Below, one piece after another: positions 1 through 7,451 of a stretch of 64,000 nt of DNA. The DNA is taken from assembly GCF_964048965.1 (NCBI RefSeq), contig NZ_OZ040189.1, positions 2,604,001-2,668,000 of the forward strand, in the 5' to 3' direction. The DNA is from Tenacibaculum sp. 190130A14a (GTDB lineage: Bacteria > Bacteroidota > Bacteroidia > Flavobacteriales > Flavobacteriaceae). Both the position numbers and the translations under genes were made by a program. A model generated the notes under the pieces. It did not search any database and was not told the DNA's origin. It saw nothing but the letters and a program-made list of their open reading frames with translations. The first letter of the stretch is position 1. Every line of letters begins with the position of its first letter.

Positions 1-641
1 TACAAGTAACGATCAACTTCGATTGCTGTAATAGCATAAAAAGACAAGTTCATCACTGAAAAGGTAAGCCATTGATAATCTCCTATGACTGTCATAAGTG
101 GTAACAAAGAAATACAAAAAGCACTCAAAAGAGATAGTCTACTTCTTCTCAAAGCAAACTTATTTGATTTTGGAATCTTCATTATTTTATCATAGAAAGC
201 CCATGAAAAATAAAAGGCCAATAAAATTGTTGGCATGGTGAATATAATTCTTGCAATATTTATCGAATCAGTTAAAAAATAAGGCAAGAGAAACAAGCAA
301 ACAAAGGCTAGAAAAAGTATGACTGAAATATTGGTTACAGACAAGTAAATCTTGAGTATCAAAATATCATATTCCTCATATAGATAATAAATAATATAGA
401 TAATGAGAATAATGGCGACACTATATGTAATAATATATTGAATGATTAGCGGTCCTGGAAAACCTTCCATTGGCAAAAATCCTCCCGTTGCGTTATACGC
501 TACAAAAAGTAAACCTAAAGTAATGTAGGTTCTTAAGTTAGTGTTTTTAAAGCGCGCAGATTGAAACAAACAAAAAACAACAATAAATATATCTATTAGC
601 AAATAGAAAAAAGTTGTCCAATGTATTGAAGTTCCAAACAT
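1..641 (-). CDS. Multi-pass membrane protein, partial, unknown function
   Basis: An open frame reads from the ATG at 639-641 to the left edge (213 codons, no stop), so the C-terminus is missing. The translation begins MFGTSIHWTTFFYLL and is strongly hydrophobic, with about six predicted membrane segments separated by short charged loops (for example FKNTNLR, YEEYD and KSNKFALRRSR). No catalytic motif is visible in this part. Its start lies 6 nt after the stop of the asparaginase-domain gene, so the two are probably co-transcribed and coupled. It could be the membrane input part of a sensor protein whose output domain lies outside the window, but that is only a guess. I do not recognise the family. 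Confidence 0.55.
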   Translation of the reverse strand, partial: MFGTSIHWTTFFYLLIDIFIVVFCLFQSARFKNTNLRTYITLGLLFVAYNATGGFLPMEGFPGPLIIQYIITYSVAIILIIYIIYYLYEEYDILILKIYLSVTNISVILFLAFVCLFLLPYFLTDSINIARIIFTMPTILLAFYFSWAFYDKIMKIPKSNKFALRRSRLSLLSAFCISLLPLMTVIGDYQWLTFSVMNLSFYAITAIEVDRYL

Positions 642-647
642 TACTAT

Positions 648-1145
648 TTACATACTTAAAAGGGTTTCAAACTTATTCTTTTCAATATTCTTTCGCACAT
701 TTTCCCAATTAAAAACACTTTGATGCATAGCGATAAATACACCTGTTTTCTGTTCCTTAAATTGTGAAATTGCAAATTTTAGATTAGAGTCGGCATCAGT
801 ATTCTCTTCAGTCCCAAGAATAAAAGCTCCAGTAAGAATGATTGTTTTGTTAAGATTTAACCTTCCCAAATACCTTGCTGTTTCAACCATGGTATAGGTG
901 CCATGCGTAATAAGAATCTTATTATTCTCAATGGTTTTGATTCTTCTAACTAAGGTCTTCAGGTCTTCTTCAGAAATGAATCGGCTATCTTTTGAAAACA
1001 AGGGTATAACCTCATAAGAAGTATCTGATTCTATTCTTGAAAGCAAATCCTTAATTGACACCCCAACTGTTAGAGGTTGAGATAATTCATTTGAATAATC
1101 CAAACCTTCAATTGTTCCTCCTGTGGTAATAATTGATACTTTCAT
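648..1145 (-). CDS. Asparaginase-domain protein, short form
   Basis: The 165-aa protein matches only the N-terminal domain of L-asparaginase/glutaminase (full enzymes are about 320-350 aa). The first active-site motif is present near the N-terminus (TTGGTIEG, residues 7-14). The second is ITHGTYTM, where the family normally has HGTDTM, so the catalytic Asp is replaced by Tyr. The C-terminal domain that completes the active site and tetramer is absent. Stand-alone short asparaginase-domain proteins are known in Bacteroidota with undefined roles. It has no signal peptide and is probably cytoplasmic. The membrane protein gene begins 6 nt downstream. Classical asparaginase activity is doubtful; an amide-binding or nucleotide-related role is possible. 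Confidence 0.7.
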   Translation of the reverse strand: MKVSIITTGGTIEGLDYSNELSQPLTVGVSIKDLLSRIESDTSYEVIPLFSKDSRFISEEDLKTLVRRIKTIENNKILITHGTYTMVETARYLGRLNLNKTIILTGAFILGTEENTDADSNLKFAISQFKEQKTGVFIAMHQSVFNWENVRKNIEKNKFETLLSM

Positions 1146-1250
1146 GTGGCAATCTTTTTGGGAATATGACTAAAGACATTTAACTGAAAAATCCGTAGAG
1201 TTATTGTATTTACTCCAGTCTACTAAATTTACGAATTATATTTTTGCATA

Positions 1251-2690
1251 TCAAGTGCCAAAACGAGTATGTATGTCACGGTAAATTTTGCTATAATTGA
1301 TATCAATATCTCTATCAAACTTAGTACTTAAGGTTGGCGTCTCCTTTCTAATATTTGGCAGCTGAAATCGAACTTGTTTGTCCTTCCCATCTGCAAATGC
1401 TATAAACTCCCCCTGTCTTAATCGAAAAAAAATTTCAGCTCTTCGCTTCGGAACTTCTTTTTCTCCTTTTGTTATTCTAGCTTCCCACGAAAGACCTGTA
1501 CCTTTACTAATGCTCCTCGTTGGATTTTTTACAATTTCAAAAAACCGTTCATAGTATTTTGCTGTATCTGGATCATTTACTTTCCCAAAGAACTGATACG
1601 ATAAATTACTCAGAATAGCTTTACTCGCTTTATCACCATAAAGCATATCGTTTTGAATTTTGTCTTGCATTACATAAATAGTGGCAATGTCATAACTGCG
1701 AAGTGTTGCAGGAATGCGATGCATGTTTAAGAGTTTTATGGTAGATGCTTCTTCCATTAATACAAATGAAGTTTCTCTATTTCGAATACTCATTTGCTTA
1801 ACAACTGTATGCATTATCGTTGCAATGATTGGAGAATATGCAGATTCATATTGAGGGTTGTTCACTATTGAAATTACCGCCTTATTTCCAGAATTATTAA
1901 TATCAAGTGGTACCTCATCAGCGGAAAGAGCCATAAATATTTTTTTTGAACTTATTTTTTTAAAGGCATTAGCTAAAGTACTTTTTACCCCTGCCGTTTG
2001 CTTTTCAGATTCTATTCCATTGATAAAAGCACTCGCCAAAGCTTTTGACGTAAAATCCGAGCTTAAAAAGGTGACCAATTTCTTAGTACTCATAGATTGA
2101 AACAATGCAATTAAATGTGGCAAAGTACAAAGTTCAGGATATACCGTTTTTAACTTCCATATTAAACCGCTTAACAGCCCTTCTACTGCGTCAGCGAAAA
2201 ACTTGGAACTACCATTGATATCCGATATATTTTGCTCCAACAAATTTTCTATCAACACCTTGGAAACCTCATTTACACTTTCTTCATTTGGCAGGTATCT
2301 TGGAGCTATTGGATTCACCTTGTAATGAATTTTATCAAATGAAATCGTATAGAAGTCAATATCATTACCTTTAAAAAGTGGATAGGCAATTTCCGTAAGT
2401 TCAAAATCCTTGTAATCATGAATAATTCCGCAAAAATTATATTTGGCGAAATGCTGTAATAAATTATAAACGACACTTTCTGTTTTGCCACTTCCAGCCG
2501 AACCAATAATGGAAACACCACGTCTGATATTGTCAATCTTAAATCTTCCTTGTTTTAATTTAAAGTGAACCTGATACTTTTTATCAATCTTTGATTTTCC
2601 TTCTGAAAACAGATACACATAGGCAATCATTCCTAGTATCAAAACTGGAATTACAATATATAAAATGATATGTGCTAGTGTCCAACTCAT
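1251..2690 (-). CDS. TraG/VirD4-like type IV coupling protein
   Basis: This 479-aa ATPase would link the relaxosome to a conjugation channel at the inner membrane. A hydrophobic N-terminal anchor (about residues 4-28) is followed by a Walker A motif GSAGSGKT at 63-70 and a Walker B-like FVLMEEAS near 308-315, as in TraG/TraD/VirD4 proteins. It is shorter than full VirD4 proteins (about 600 aa), which fits small coupling proteins of mobilizable Bacteroidota elements. Its ATG overlaps the stop of the BtgB-type relaxase gene by 4 bp, so the two are translationally coupled. No mating-channel genes are visible, so transfer may depend on another element or on genes outside the window. Confidence 0.85.
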   Translation of the reverse strand: MSWTLAHIILYIVIPVLILGMIAYVYLFSEGKSKIDKKYQVHFKLKQGRFKIDNIRRGVSIIGSAGSGKTESVVYNLLQHFAKYNFCGIIHDYKDFELTEIAYPLFKGNDIDFYTISFDKIHYKVNPIAPRYLPNEESVNEVSKVLIENLLEQNISDINGSSKFFADAVEGLLSGLIWKLKTVYPELCTLPHLIALFQSMSTKKLVTFLSSDFTSKALASAFINGIESEKQTAGVKSTLANAFKKISSKKIFMALSADEVPLDINNSGNKAVISIVNNPQYESAYSPIIATIMHTVVKQMSIRNRETSFVLMEEASTIKLLNMHRIPATLRSYDIATIYVMQDKIQNDMLYGDKASKAILSNLSYQFFGKVNDPDTAKYYERFFEIVKNPTRSISKGTGLSWEARITKGEKEVPKRRAEIFFRLRQGEFIAFADGKDKQVRFQLPNIRKETPTLSTKFDRDIDINYSKIYRDIHTRFGT

Positions 2691-3721
2691 ATACCAATAG
2701 AACTTGATTGAATACCTCTATCAATGGTTTGCTTTAGCTTTTTGAAAAATTTATATGCTAATTGTGCTTTATTGGTTGGAATGTTCATCAACGGAACTTT
2801 TACACCTGCATTACCCAACAACTTAAACGCCACAGCTTTTTGATGGGTTGACAATCCCATAATACTGGCAAAATATTTATCAGGATTTTTTATGAACTGC
2901 TTTCGTGCCTTATACGTTTCTACATAATTCCGCTTGTAATTAAATTGTTTGTCAAAGACCTCTTCGGCTTTCTTGAAAAATTCATTTCTGTTAAAACCTC
3001 GTTTTACATTTTTGCCATGCATTTTAGTCTCAGAAGCTATATACTTACTTCCAGGAGAAAGACTGTATGTATTACTCATATCCTTTCGGCTCACGATAAT
3101 ATGAACATGAGCTTGTGAACCTTCCTTTTGCATGCCTCTAACAATACGTTTTCCGTTTTGCTGATGTGGTGCTTCCTTTTCGAGTTTGACTATTTTTTTT
3201 TGTAGAGATTTTATATTACCTCTTAATTTTCCTTCTTCAATTTTTCTAATCTCATTTTTTAGTTCAAGGATTTTCGTTGCAAACGATTGATTTTCGATAA
3301 TGACTTTATCAGTTCCTTTATAGGTGCGTTCGTGTTCAATTTTAGCATAGTACTTTATATCATCTACATTCACAGCTCGTCCGTTTATTTCTCTATTAAA
3401 ATTCTTTGCATATTCTTTCATCAACTCTCTTGTATAGGCTTTTAAATCTTCAGAATTGCTTTGTAAATGCTTCAACTCTCTTGGACTTGGATTTACCGTG
3501 ATGGAATAGAATTTTGGTTCATGCTTTTTAAGTTTTGCTTTGTTACCATCAATCTCGCGAATGACTTCTTTCGCAGAAACTCCCTCTCCATATTGGTTAA
3601 AGAAATGTTCCTGTTCTTCTATAGGTTTTCCTTCGTTTTCCTTTTCGAGATAGTTTACAAAATCTGCAGAACCTTGTGCAAAATTCTCACCTATTTTCTG
3701 TGCTGTTATCGTTACGTACAT
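2687..3721 (-). CDS. BtgB/MobB-type relaxase (DUF5712 family)
   Basis: The 344-aa protein resembles the BtgB family of Bacteroides mobilization proteins. It begins MYVTITAQKIGENFAQGSAD and contains a HUH-like metal-binding motif AHVHIIVSR at about 204-212, expected to hold the metal for nicking at oriT. A charged coiled-coil stretch (about 145-185) precedes the motif. Its start overlaps the end of the BtgA-type gene by 35 bp and its stop overlaps the coupling-protein start by 4 bp, giving a compact relaxase operon. The nucleophilic Tyr cannot be assigned confidently. Family recognition is from memory of the N-terminal pattern and gene order. Confidence 0.8.
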   Translation of the reverse strand: MYVTITAQKIGENFAQGSADFVNYLEKENEGKPIEEQEHFFNQYGEGVSAKEVIREIDGNKAKLKKHEPKFYSITVNPSPRELKHLQSNSEDLKAYTRELMKEYAKNFNREINGRAVNVDDIKYYAKIEHERTYKGTDKVIIENQSFATKILELKNEIRKIEEGKLRGNIKSLQKKIVKLEKEAPHQQNGKRIVRGMQKEGSQAHVHIIVSRKDMSNTYSLSPGSKYIASETKMHGKNVKRGFNRNEFFKKAEEVFDKQFNYKRNYVETYKARKQFIKNPDKYFASIMGLSTHQKAVAFKLLGNAGVKVPLMNIPTNKAQLAYKFFKKLKQTIDRGIQSSSIGI

Positions 3722-4262
3722 CTTCTAATTTCTGTTTTATTGTTTCATATTCTTCTTTCGTTATTTCTAGTCTTAAATAGCTATTTCCAAAGCTTCCTTT
3801 TGCATACTTCACTTTGCTCATTACTTTCTCCAAATCATTATGAGTTATATTGAATTGCTCTTTTATTCTGAAATAGTTATCTCTGTAATACGTAAGCTCT
3901 TCATTTTCTGAAATAAGTTCTGTTGAGCCAAAATCAAATTCCTCTTCTTCTACATCTGTTGAAGCTTGTTCAAATAGTTGCTGTAACATTGCTGTGGTGG
4001 GTTTAGTTTGGCTCTTTTCAATGTCTCGGATAATGGCAATAACAGCATTGAAACGCTTTTGCATTTGATGCTTTAAACTGGAAACCGTTTCGCCTAATCG
4101 TTCATTTGGTGACACCTCATTGATTTCAAAAAAGTCAAGCATGGCAAGTAAAGTCATCGATTGTGATTTACAAAACCGCTTACAAAATCTTCTAAACTTT
4201 TTCACCACTGAAGCTTTTATACTTAAGTTCTTAAACTGTTCATTTTCGTACCCTTTATCCAT
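3687..4262 (-). CDS. BtgA/BfmA-type mobilization accessory protein
   Basis: The 191-aa basic protein resembles BfmA/BtgA mobilization proteins, which bind near oriT and assist the relaxase. The N-terminal half is rich in Lys/Arg (LSIKASVVKKFRRFCKRFCK, about 13-32), consistent with a ribbon-helix-helix-like DNA-binding region. The C-terminal third is acidic and predicted helical. It is the first gene of the btgA-btgB-coupling protein operon and overlaps the relaxase start by 35 bp. The oriT-like hairpins lie 129 bp upstream of its start, the usual place for its target. Confidence 0.8.
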   Translation of the reverse strand: MDKGYENEQFKNLSIKASVVKKFRRFCKRFCKSQSMTLLAMLDFFEINEVSPNERLGETVSSLKHQMQKRFNAVIAIIRDIEKSQTKPTTAMLQQLFEQASTDVEEEEFDFGSTELISENEELTYYRDNYFRIKEQFNITHNDLEKVMSKVKYAKGSFGNSYLRLEITKEEYETIKQKLEDVRNDNSTENR

Positions 4263-4390
4263 TTTTTCGTTAAAAATTCCTTGATTTTATTGGGTTTGAA
4301 GCGTTTTTCCGTGAAAAACAACTTCAGTATCAATTTTTAATATTCATCAAAACCCCTAATTTTAAAGGGATTGTAAAGCAAATAGACTAT

Positions 4391-4448
4391 GTAACATCGC
4401 GTGAGCGTGTTACCCTCTTGCTTCTCCTTTTCGTCACGCTCGCGTGAC
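4391..4448. other. oriT: Candidate oriT: two adjacent hairpins
   Basis: At 4391-4413 the arms GTAACA and TGTTAC enclose an inner CGC/GCG pair and a GTGA loop, giving a 9-bp stem with one bulged T. At 4433-4448 the sequence GTCACGCTCGCGTGAC forms a 6-bp stem with a CTCG loop. The two hairpins share GC-rich CGCGTGAG/GCTCGCG elements that can also pair with each other, which is striking in AT-rich DNA. The position, upstream of the BtgA/BtgB operon, is where oriT sites sit in mobilizable Bacteroidota elements. The nick site itself cannot be assigned. Confidence 0.5.
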
Positions 4449-4604
4449 AAAAATCCGAACAAGCTAACCCAATGGCTAGTTGCTTTTACTATTTAGATAT
4501 TGGAAAAAATGGTTGTCTTTAGATTTCAGAAAACGAAATTGACAACTGTATTTTGATGCAGGATTATAGTGTTATAAATATACAAATTGAAACCTTATAA
4601 AATC

Positions 4605-4637
4605 AAAAAAGACTCGACATTTAATGTGAGCCTTTTT
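4605..4637 (-). terminator. Hairpin terminator of the 65-aa gene
   Basis: Read on the minus strand, AAAAAGGCTC pairs with GAGTCTTTTT (one G-T wobble), with an inner ACATT/AATGT extension, and the hairpin is followed by T-rich sequence. It lies 17 bp downstream of the stop of the 65-aa gene. Confidence 0.6.
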
Positions 4638-4653
4638 ATTGTTTTTTAGGTGA

Positions 4654-4851
4654 TTATAGGTTGAAAATATAATTATAATTGTATAAATTTCGCATCGCTT
4701 CTTCATCTAATAGTATTTCGTAGTCTATATGATGTTTTTGAGCGTATTGTTTCAATTGTTCACCGAAAGCATTTTCTACATCTTGTTTGGATGTAGCAAT
4801 TAATTTATTTTGAGTTTCGGCATCGAGGTTTGTAAAATTCAGATACACCAT
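4654..4851 (-). CDS. Small hypothetical protein of the mobile element
   Basis: This 65-aa ORF encodes a soluble, mostly helical protein (QNKLIATSKQDVENAFGEQL in the first half) with no signal peptide or metal motif. It lies 16 bp after the radC-like gene, in the same direction, and is followed by its own hairpin terminator, which supports real expression. It probably belongs to the ssb-radC transcription path. I do not recognise a family; anti-restriction or transfer-related roles are common for genes beside oriT, but nothing in the sequence shows one. Confidence 0.55.
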   Translation of the reverse strand: MVYLNFTNLDAETQNKLIATSKQDVENAFGEQLKQYAQKHHIDYEILLDEEAMRNLYNYNYIFNL

Positions 4852-4867
4852 AATTCAAAGGTTTAAA

Positions 4868-5317
4868 TTATAACAAACCGCTATCAGCAAAGCTATAATA
4901 TGCTCCATTGGGAACAACTATTAAATGGTCCAAAACCTTAACATCGAAGTAATTTCCTGCTTTAACTATCTTACGAGTAAGATGCTTATCTGCTTCACTT
5001 GGAATTAATTTACCGCTTGGATGATTGTGAGCTAAAATAACAGCCACAGAAAGTGATTTTAATATAACGGCATATAGTACACGTAGATCTACCAATGTGC
5101 CTGTAATACCACCTTGGGAAAGTTCATAAATTCCTTTTACTTTATTTGAGTTATTTAAAAGTAACACCTTAAAAGTTTCTTTTAAACTAATCGTGTCTTT
5201 ATCCCAATTTTCATATAGTAACTTTCCTGCTACCAATGAACTTGTTATAGTTGGAGCCTTAGAAATTGCTTGTTTTTCTTTGTAACTCACAATGATTTCG
5301 TTAACTTTATTCTTCAT
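4868..5317 (-). CDS. radC: RadC-like JAB/MPN domain protein
   Basis: The 149-aa protein has the RadC/JAB metalloprotease-like motif: AHNHPSG with His97 and His99, then Asp110 after PSEAD. It lacks the helix-hairpin-helix N-terminal part of chromosomal RadC (about 220 aa), as do most RadC proteins on mobile elements. I chose the ATG at 5315-5317. The longer frame, starting at 5374, would run through the terminator hairpin at 5343-5381, and its extra residues look non-coding. It lies between ssb (upstream) and a small gene. A role in DNA repair is not established for the family; RadC proteins often travel with conjugative elements. Confidence 0.85.
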   Translation of the reverse strand: MKNKVNEIIVSYKEKQAISKAPTITSSLVAGKLLYENWDKDTISLKETFKVLLLNNSNKVKGIYELSQGGITGTLVDLRVLYAVILKSLSVAVILAHNHPSGKLIPSEADKHLTRKIVKAGNYFDVKVLDHLIVVPNGAYYSFADSGLL

Positions 5318-5342
5318 TGTTATTCTATTTAGTTTGATAATG

Positions 5343-5381
5343 AAAAAAGAGGGTGTCTCTGTCGAAAGTTGCACCCTCTTT
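5343..5381 (-). terminator. Terminator after ssb
   Basis: The arms AAAGAGGGTG and CACCCTCTTT form a perfect 10-bp stem around a 16-nt loop, followed on the minus strand by a T-run. It lies just after the ssb stop. It may be leaky, as radC starts 26 bp further on without a visible promoter of its own. Confidence 0.75.
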
Positions 5382-5390
5382 ACTTTTTAA

Positions 5391-5729
5391 TTAATTATTG
5401 TTACCCATTAGTAAGATTTCAGAAACCACTACTTCGGTAACATAGCGTTTTACACCCTCTTTGTCCTCGTAAGAACGTGAGGTTAATTTTCCCTCAACAG
5501 CAATCTCTTTGCCTTTATTTACATACTTTTCTATGATGTCCGCAGTCTTACCCCAAGCAACAATATTGTGCCAGTTAGTATCTGTCTGCTTTTCACCATT
5601 ACTGTTTTTGTAATTCTCATTGGTTGCTAATGATAAACGAACTACTTTTTTACCACTTTCAAGAGTTGTGATGGTTGGTTCTTGCCCAACGTTTCCGATT
5701 AACTGTACTTTGTTTTTTAATGTACTCAT
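5391..5729 (-). CDS. ssb: Single-stranded DNA-binding protein
   Basis: The 112-aa protein is a complete OB-fold SSB, beginning MSTLKNKVQLIGNVGQEPT and carrying the typical TNWHNIVAWGKTADI and GKEIAVEGKL stretches. It ends in LLMGNNN and lacks the acidic DDDIPF-type tail that chromosomal SSBs use to recruit replication proteins. This is typical of small SSBs on Bacteroidota mobile elements. It would coat transferred single strands during conjugation. A long structured non-coding region lies immediately upstream and a strong terminator downstream. Confidence 0.92.
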   Translation of the reverse strand: MSTLKNKVQLIGNVGQEPTITTLESGKKVVRLSLATNENYKNSNGEKQTDTNWHNIVAWGKTADIIEKYVNKGKEIAVEGKLTSRSYEDKEGVKRYVTEVVVSEILLMGNNN

Positions 5730-5838
5730 GATATAAAAATTTAAGATTAATATTTCCCTTTAGATTTTAAACTGAATTAAATTTTAAGGGGTGTTTGTTT
5801 GATTTCTCTCGTGCGTAGCACAATAGTTGAAGTGGGTT

Positions 5839-5951
5839 TTGTCAAGACTTTTAGAAGATAAAATCAGGTGTGTTTGCGACGTAGTAAATTCCTTGGAATT
5901 TCAAGGAAGTAGATACCTTATTTTTTTCTAAAACTTGCATGGTCTTGACAA
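5839..5951. repeat. Long imperfect inverted repeat (113 nt)
   Basis: TTGTCAAGAC at 5839-5848 pairs perfectly with GTCTTGACAA at 5942-5951. The next TTTTAGAA (5849-5856) pairs with TTCTAAAA (5926-5933), leaving an 8-nt bulge CTTGCATG. Inside, TTCCTTG/CAAGGAA at 5889-5908 makes a terminal hairpin. The whole unit would form an extended rod in single-stranded DNA or RNA. Confidence 0.7.
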
Positions 5952-5975
5952 GTTCCATAGGGTATTAGCAATTCT

Positions 5976-6036
5976 TTTAAATGCAGTTGTGTTAGAGCGT
6001 ACAGAAAGTTAAGCGAGATAAGCAACTGTGTTTAAA
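5976..6036. repeat. Imperfect inverted repeat
   Basis: TTTAAATGCAGTTG (5976-5989) is complementary to CAACTGTGTTTAAA (6023-6036) at 12 of 14 positions, with a 33-nt loop between. It is the second large stem of the region upstream of ssb. Confidence 0.6.
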
Positions 6037-6058
6037 TTAGAAATGCTTATAGCATTCC

Positions 6059-6082
6059 TGTTTTTCGCTGTCCCGAAAAACA
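6059..6082. repeat. Perfect 9-bp hairpin
   Basis: TGTTTTTCG (6059-6067) and CGAAAAACA (6074-6082) flank the 6-nt loop CTGTCC. A smaller AATGCT/AGCATT hairpin (6042-6056) lies immediately before it, so the two would stack side by side. Confidence 0.65.
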
Positions 6083-6143
6083 AGCAAAGGCTTCATCTAT
6101 TAGAAACCCCTTAAAATGTGTGAGGAAAGCGTATGGTTTTTAA

Positions 6144-6184
6144 GAATTATTGAGGAAAGTTAGAGAAGGCTTTCTCAATAATTC
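6144..6184. repeat. 15-bp hairpin with one bulge
   Basis: GAATTATTGAGGAAAG (6144-6159) pairs with CTTTCTCAATAATTC (6170-6184), with a single bulged G and a 10-nt loop. It lies 42 bp downstream of the 184-aa gene stop and might end that transcript, but no strong T-run follows on the minus strand, so it may instead belong to the structured region. Confidence 0.6.
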
Positions 6185-6225
6185 TGTAAAGAAAAATTAT
6201 ACGATTGACTTTCCGATTAAAAAAT

Positions 6226-6780
6226 CTAATCTTTAAGATGAAACAGTCCCTTTTGCTTAACCTTTTTCTCTTTAGGAGTTGCTTTTTTATTATTCTTTAA
6301 AGATACTTTCAATGCTTCACGTCTCTTGTTATAAATCCATATTCTCAAATTTGTTAAAAGTGATTCTTCATATTGAGAAAGCTCACTCGGTGCAATATCA
6401 TTCATTGCTTCAACCATCGACTTCTTTTTAAATGATTTGGCATATTGAAGTCCGCACCAAGTATAAATTCTTGTCCATTCAGATGACATAGGTGCTTCTA
6501 ATGTCCTTGGCATCATATAAGCTACAACCTCAGTTATCGAAGCCATGTCTTCTTTTAACATTAAGGACATCATGCGTGCCATTGAGATATTATTCAGTAT
6601 GTCTTTTGGTACGGTATCTTTCCATGCCGATTTAAAAACAATGATTGGACTGGTAAGGCAATCCATCATATCGAAAACCGAATCTGAAACCAATTTCTTA
6701 TTCGGCTTTATATTCACTTTTGGGTTTGAAATTGGTTTACAATCGAAACCAAAATCAAGTTGTAATTTAGAATGACTCAT
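6226..6780 (-). CDS. Hypothetical protein of the mobile element (184 aa)
   Basis: This soluble 184-aa protein has a hydrophobic-helical middle (about 40-130, with Met-rich and Trp-containing stretches such as SSEWTRIYTWCGLQYAK) and a very basic Lys-rich tail (about 150-180). No signal peptide, nucleotide-binding or metal motif is visible. The basic tail suggests nucleic-acid contact. It lies between the structured region and another basic protein, all in one direction, as in Bacteroidota conjugative or mobilizable elements. I do not recognise the family. Confidence 0.65.
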   Translation of the reverse strand: MSHSKLQLDFGFDCKPISNPKVNIKPNKKLVSDSVFDMMDCLTSPIIVFKSAWKDTVPKDILNNISMARMMSLMLKEDMASITEVVAYMMPRTLEAPMSSEWTRIYTWCGLQYAKSFKKKSMVEAMNDIAPSELSQYEESLLTNLRIWIYNKRREALKVSLKNNKKATPKEKKVKQKGLFHLKD

Positions 6781-6798
6781 GGTTATAGTATTTTAATT

Positions 6799-6831
6799 AA
6801 AAAACAAAGCCCACTCTTGCGAGTAGGCTTT
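6799..6831 (-). terminator. Terminator of the 137-aa gene
   Basis: On the minus strand AAAGCCTACTC pairs with GAGTGGGCTTT (one mismatch) around GCAA, followed by GTTTTTTAATT. It ends the gene at 6855-7268 and separates it from the 184-aa gene. Confidence 0.7.
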
Positions 6832-6854
6832 ACTTTTAAAAGGTTAGACATATT

Positions 6855-7268
6855 TTACAGTTCAAATTGCACAATCTGTTCTTCAATTTCAGATTTACGT
6901 TGTTCCAAGGTTGTTTGTAAATGAGAAGTAACCAATTTTATAAGATTTGAGTTGGTTGTTTTGAACTCCAAATTGTGAGAGTCTCTTAAATGAAAAGCAC
7001 ATGAACCATCTTGATTGTAATTAAATTTGGTGAGCTCGTTTAATGTCTGTGTCAATCGTTCACGTTGAGTTGCTAATCCTCTTAACTTCTCAAATTTTTG
7101 GATTCGATCATCTAAATTGACTACAGGTTTTTCAGTAATCGCTTTCTTTTCTGGCACAACTGTTTCTCCAACAGCTTCTTTGGTCAACTTGTCTTGAACT
7201 TCTTTTTTGACTTTCGCAGTCGTCTTTCTTGTAGTTCTTACTCCGTTTTGCTTTGCTTTTGTTTCCAT
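6855..7268 (-). CDS. Basic hypothetical protein (137 aa)
   Basis: I chose the ATG at 7266-7268 (METKAKQNGVRTTRK); the frame stays open upstream, but those residues (FPFELRFYFRLVLAQILF) look like untranslated leader. The N-terminal 35 residues are rich in Lys, Arg and Thr. The rest is predicted helical and coiled (QKFEKLRGLATQRERLTQTL and a C-terminal QRKSEIEEQIVQFEL). It could be a small DNA-binding or structural protein of the element. It is the last backbone gene before the metal cargo. No family is recognised. Confidence 0.65.
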   Translation of the reverse strand: METKAKQNGVRTTRKTTAKVKKEVQDKLTKEAVGETVVPEKKAITEKPVVNLDDRIQKFEKLRGLATQRERLTQTLNELTKFNYNQDGSCAFHLRDSHNLEFKTTNSNLIKLVTSHLQTTLEQRKSEIEEQIVQFEL

Positions 7269-7451
7269 TATTTTAAAATTTAGATTAAACAATATTTGAG
7301 CAAGCACCAAACGAAAGTAAAATCTCAGCTCAAAAGGAAACGGAATAAACAAGTAGAGGAATAAGCGATAGCTTTATGCCGTAGTCTTTTGATGGGAGTA
7401 TTTTACGAGTTTAAATTGCAGGAATATTGGATATAAATATATTATACAAAT

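Larger units (their letters stand above)
4263..4653 (-). other. Non-coding gap between btgA and a small gene; candidate oriT region
   Basis: No convincing gene lies in this 391-bp stretch. It holds the two hairpins described at 4391-4448 and the terminator-like hairpin at 4605-4637. The rest is AT-rich, with a few T-runs and no clear TTG/TANNTTTG promoter. The btgA promoter must lie here, but I cannot place it. Confidence 0.6.
5730..6225 (-). other. Structured non-coding region upstream of ssb
   Basis: This 496-bp stretch has no credible ORF but holds at least five inverted repeats: 5839-5951, 5976-6036, 6042-6056 (AATGCT/AGCATT), 6059-6082 and 6144-6184. Such density is far above what surrounding gaps show. 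It sits upstream of ssb in the part of the element facing away from the mobilization operon across oriT, i.e. where a leading region would be. By analogy with Frpo/ssi sites of F-like plasmids, it may fold as single-stranded DNA into a promoter or primase site. An origin of replication or a structured RNA are alternatives. Confidence 0.5.

Noticed and set aside
3467..3853. Plus-strand ORF of 128 aa rich in Phe/Leu/Cys
   Set aside because: It is antisense to the btgB-btgA overlap and has typical shadow-frame composition.
5839..5951. Retron or CRISPR-like RNA
   Set aside because: There is no reverse transcriptase, Cas gene or regularly spaced direct repeat; only nested inverted repeats are seen.
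1251..7352. Plasmid replicon
   Set aside because: No replication initiator or partition gene is present; ssb, radC-like and mobilization genes fit a mobilizable integrated element as well.
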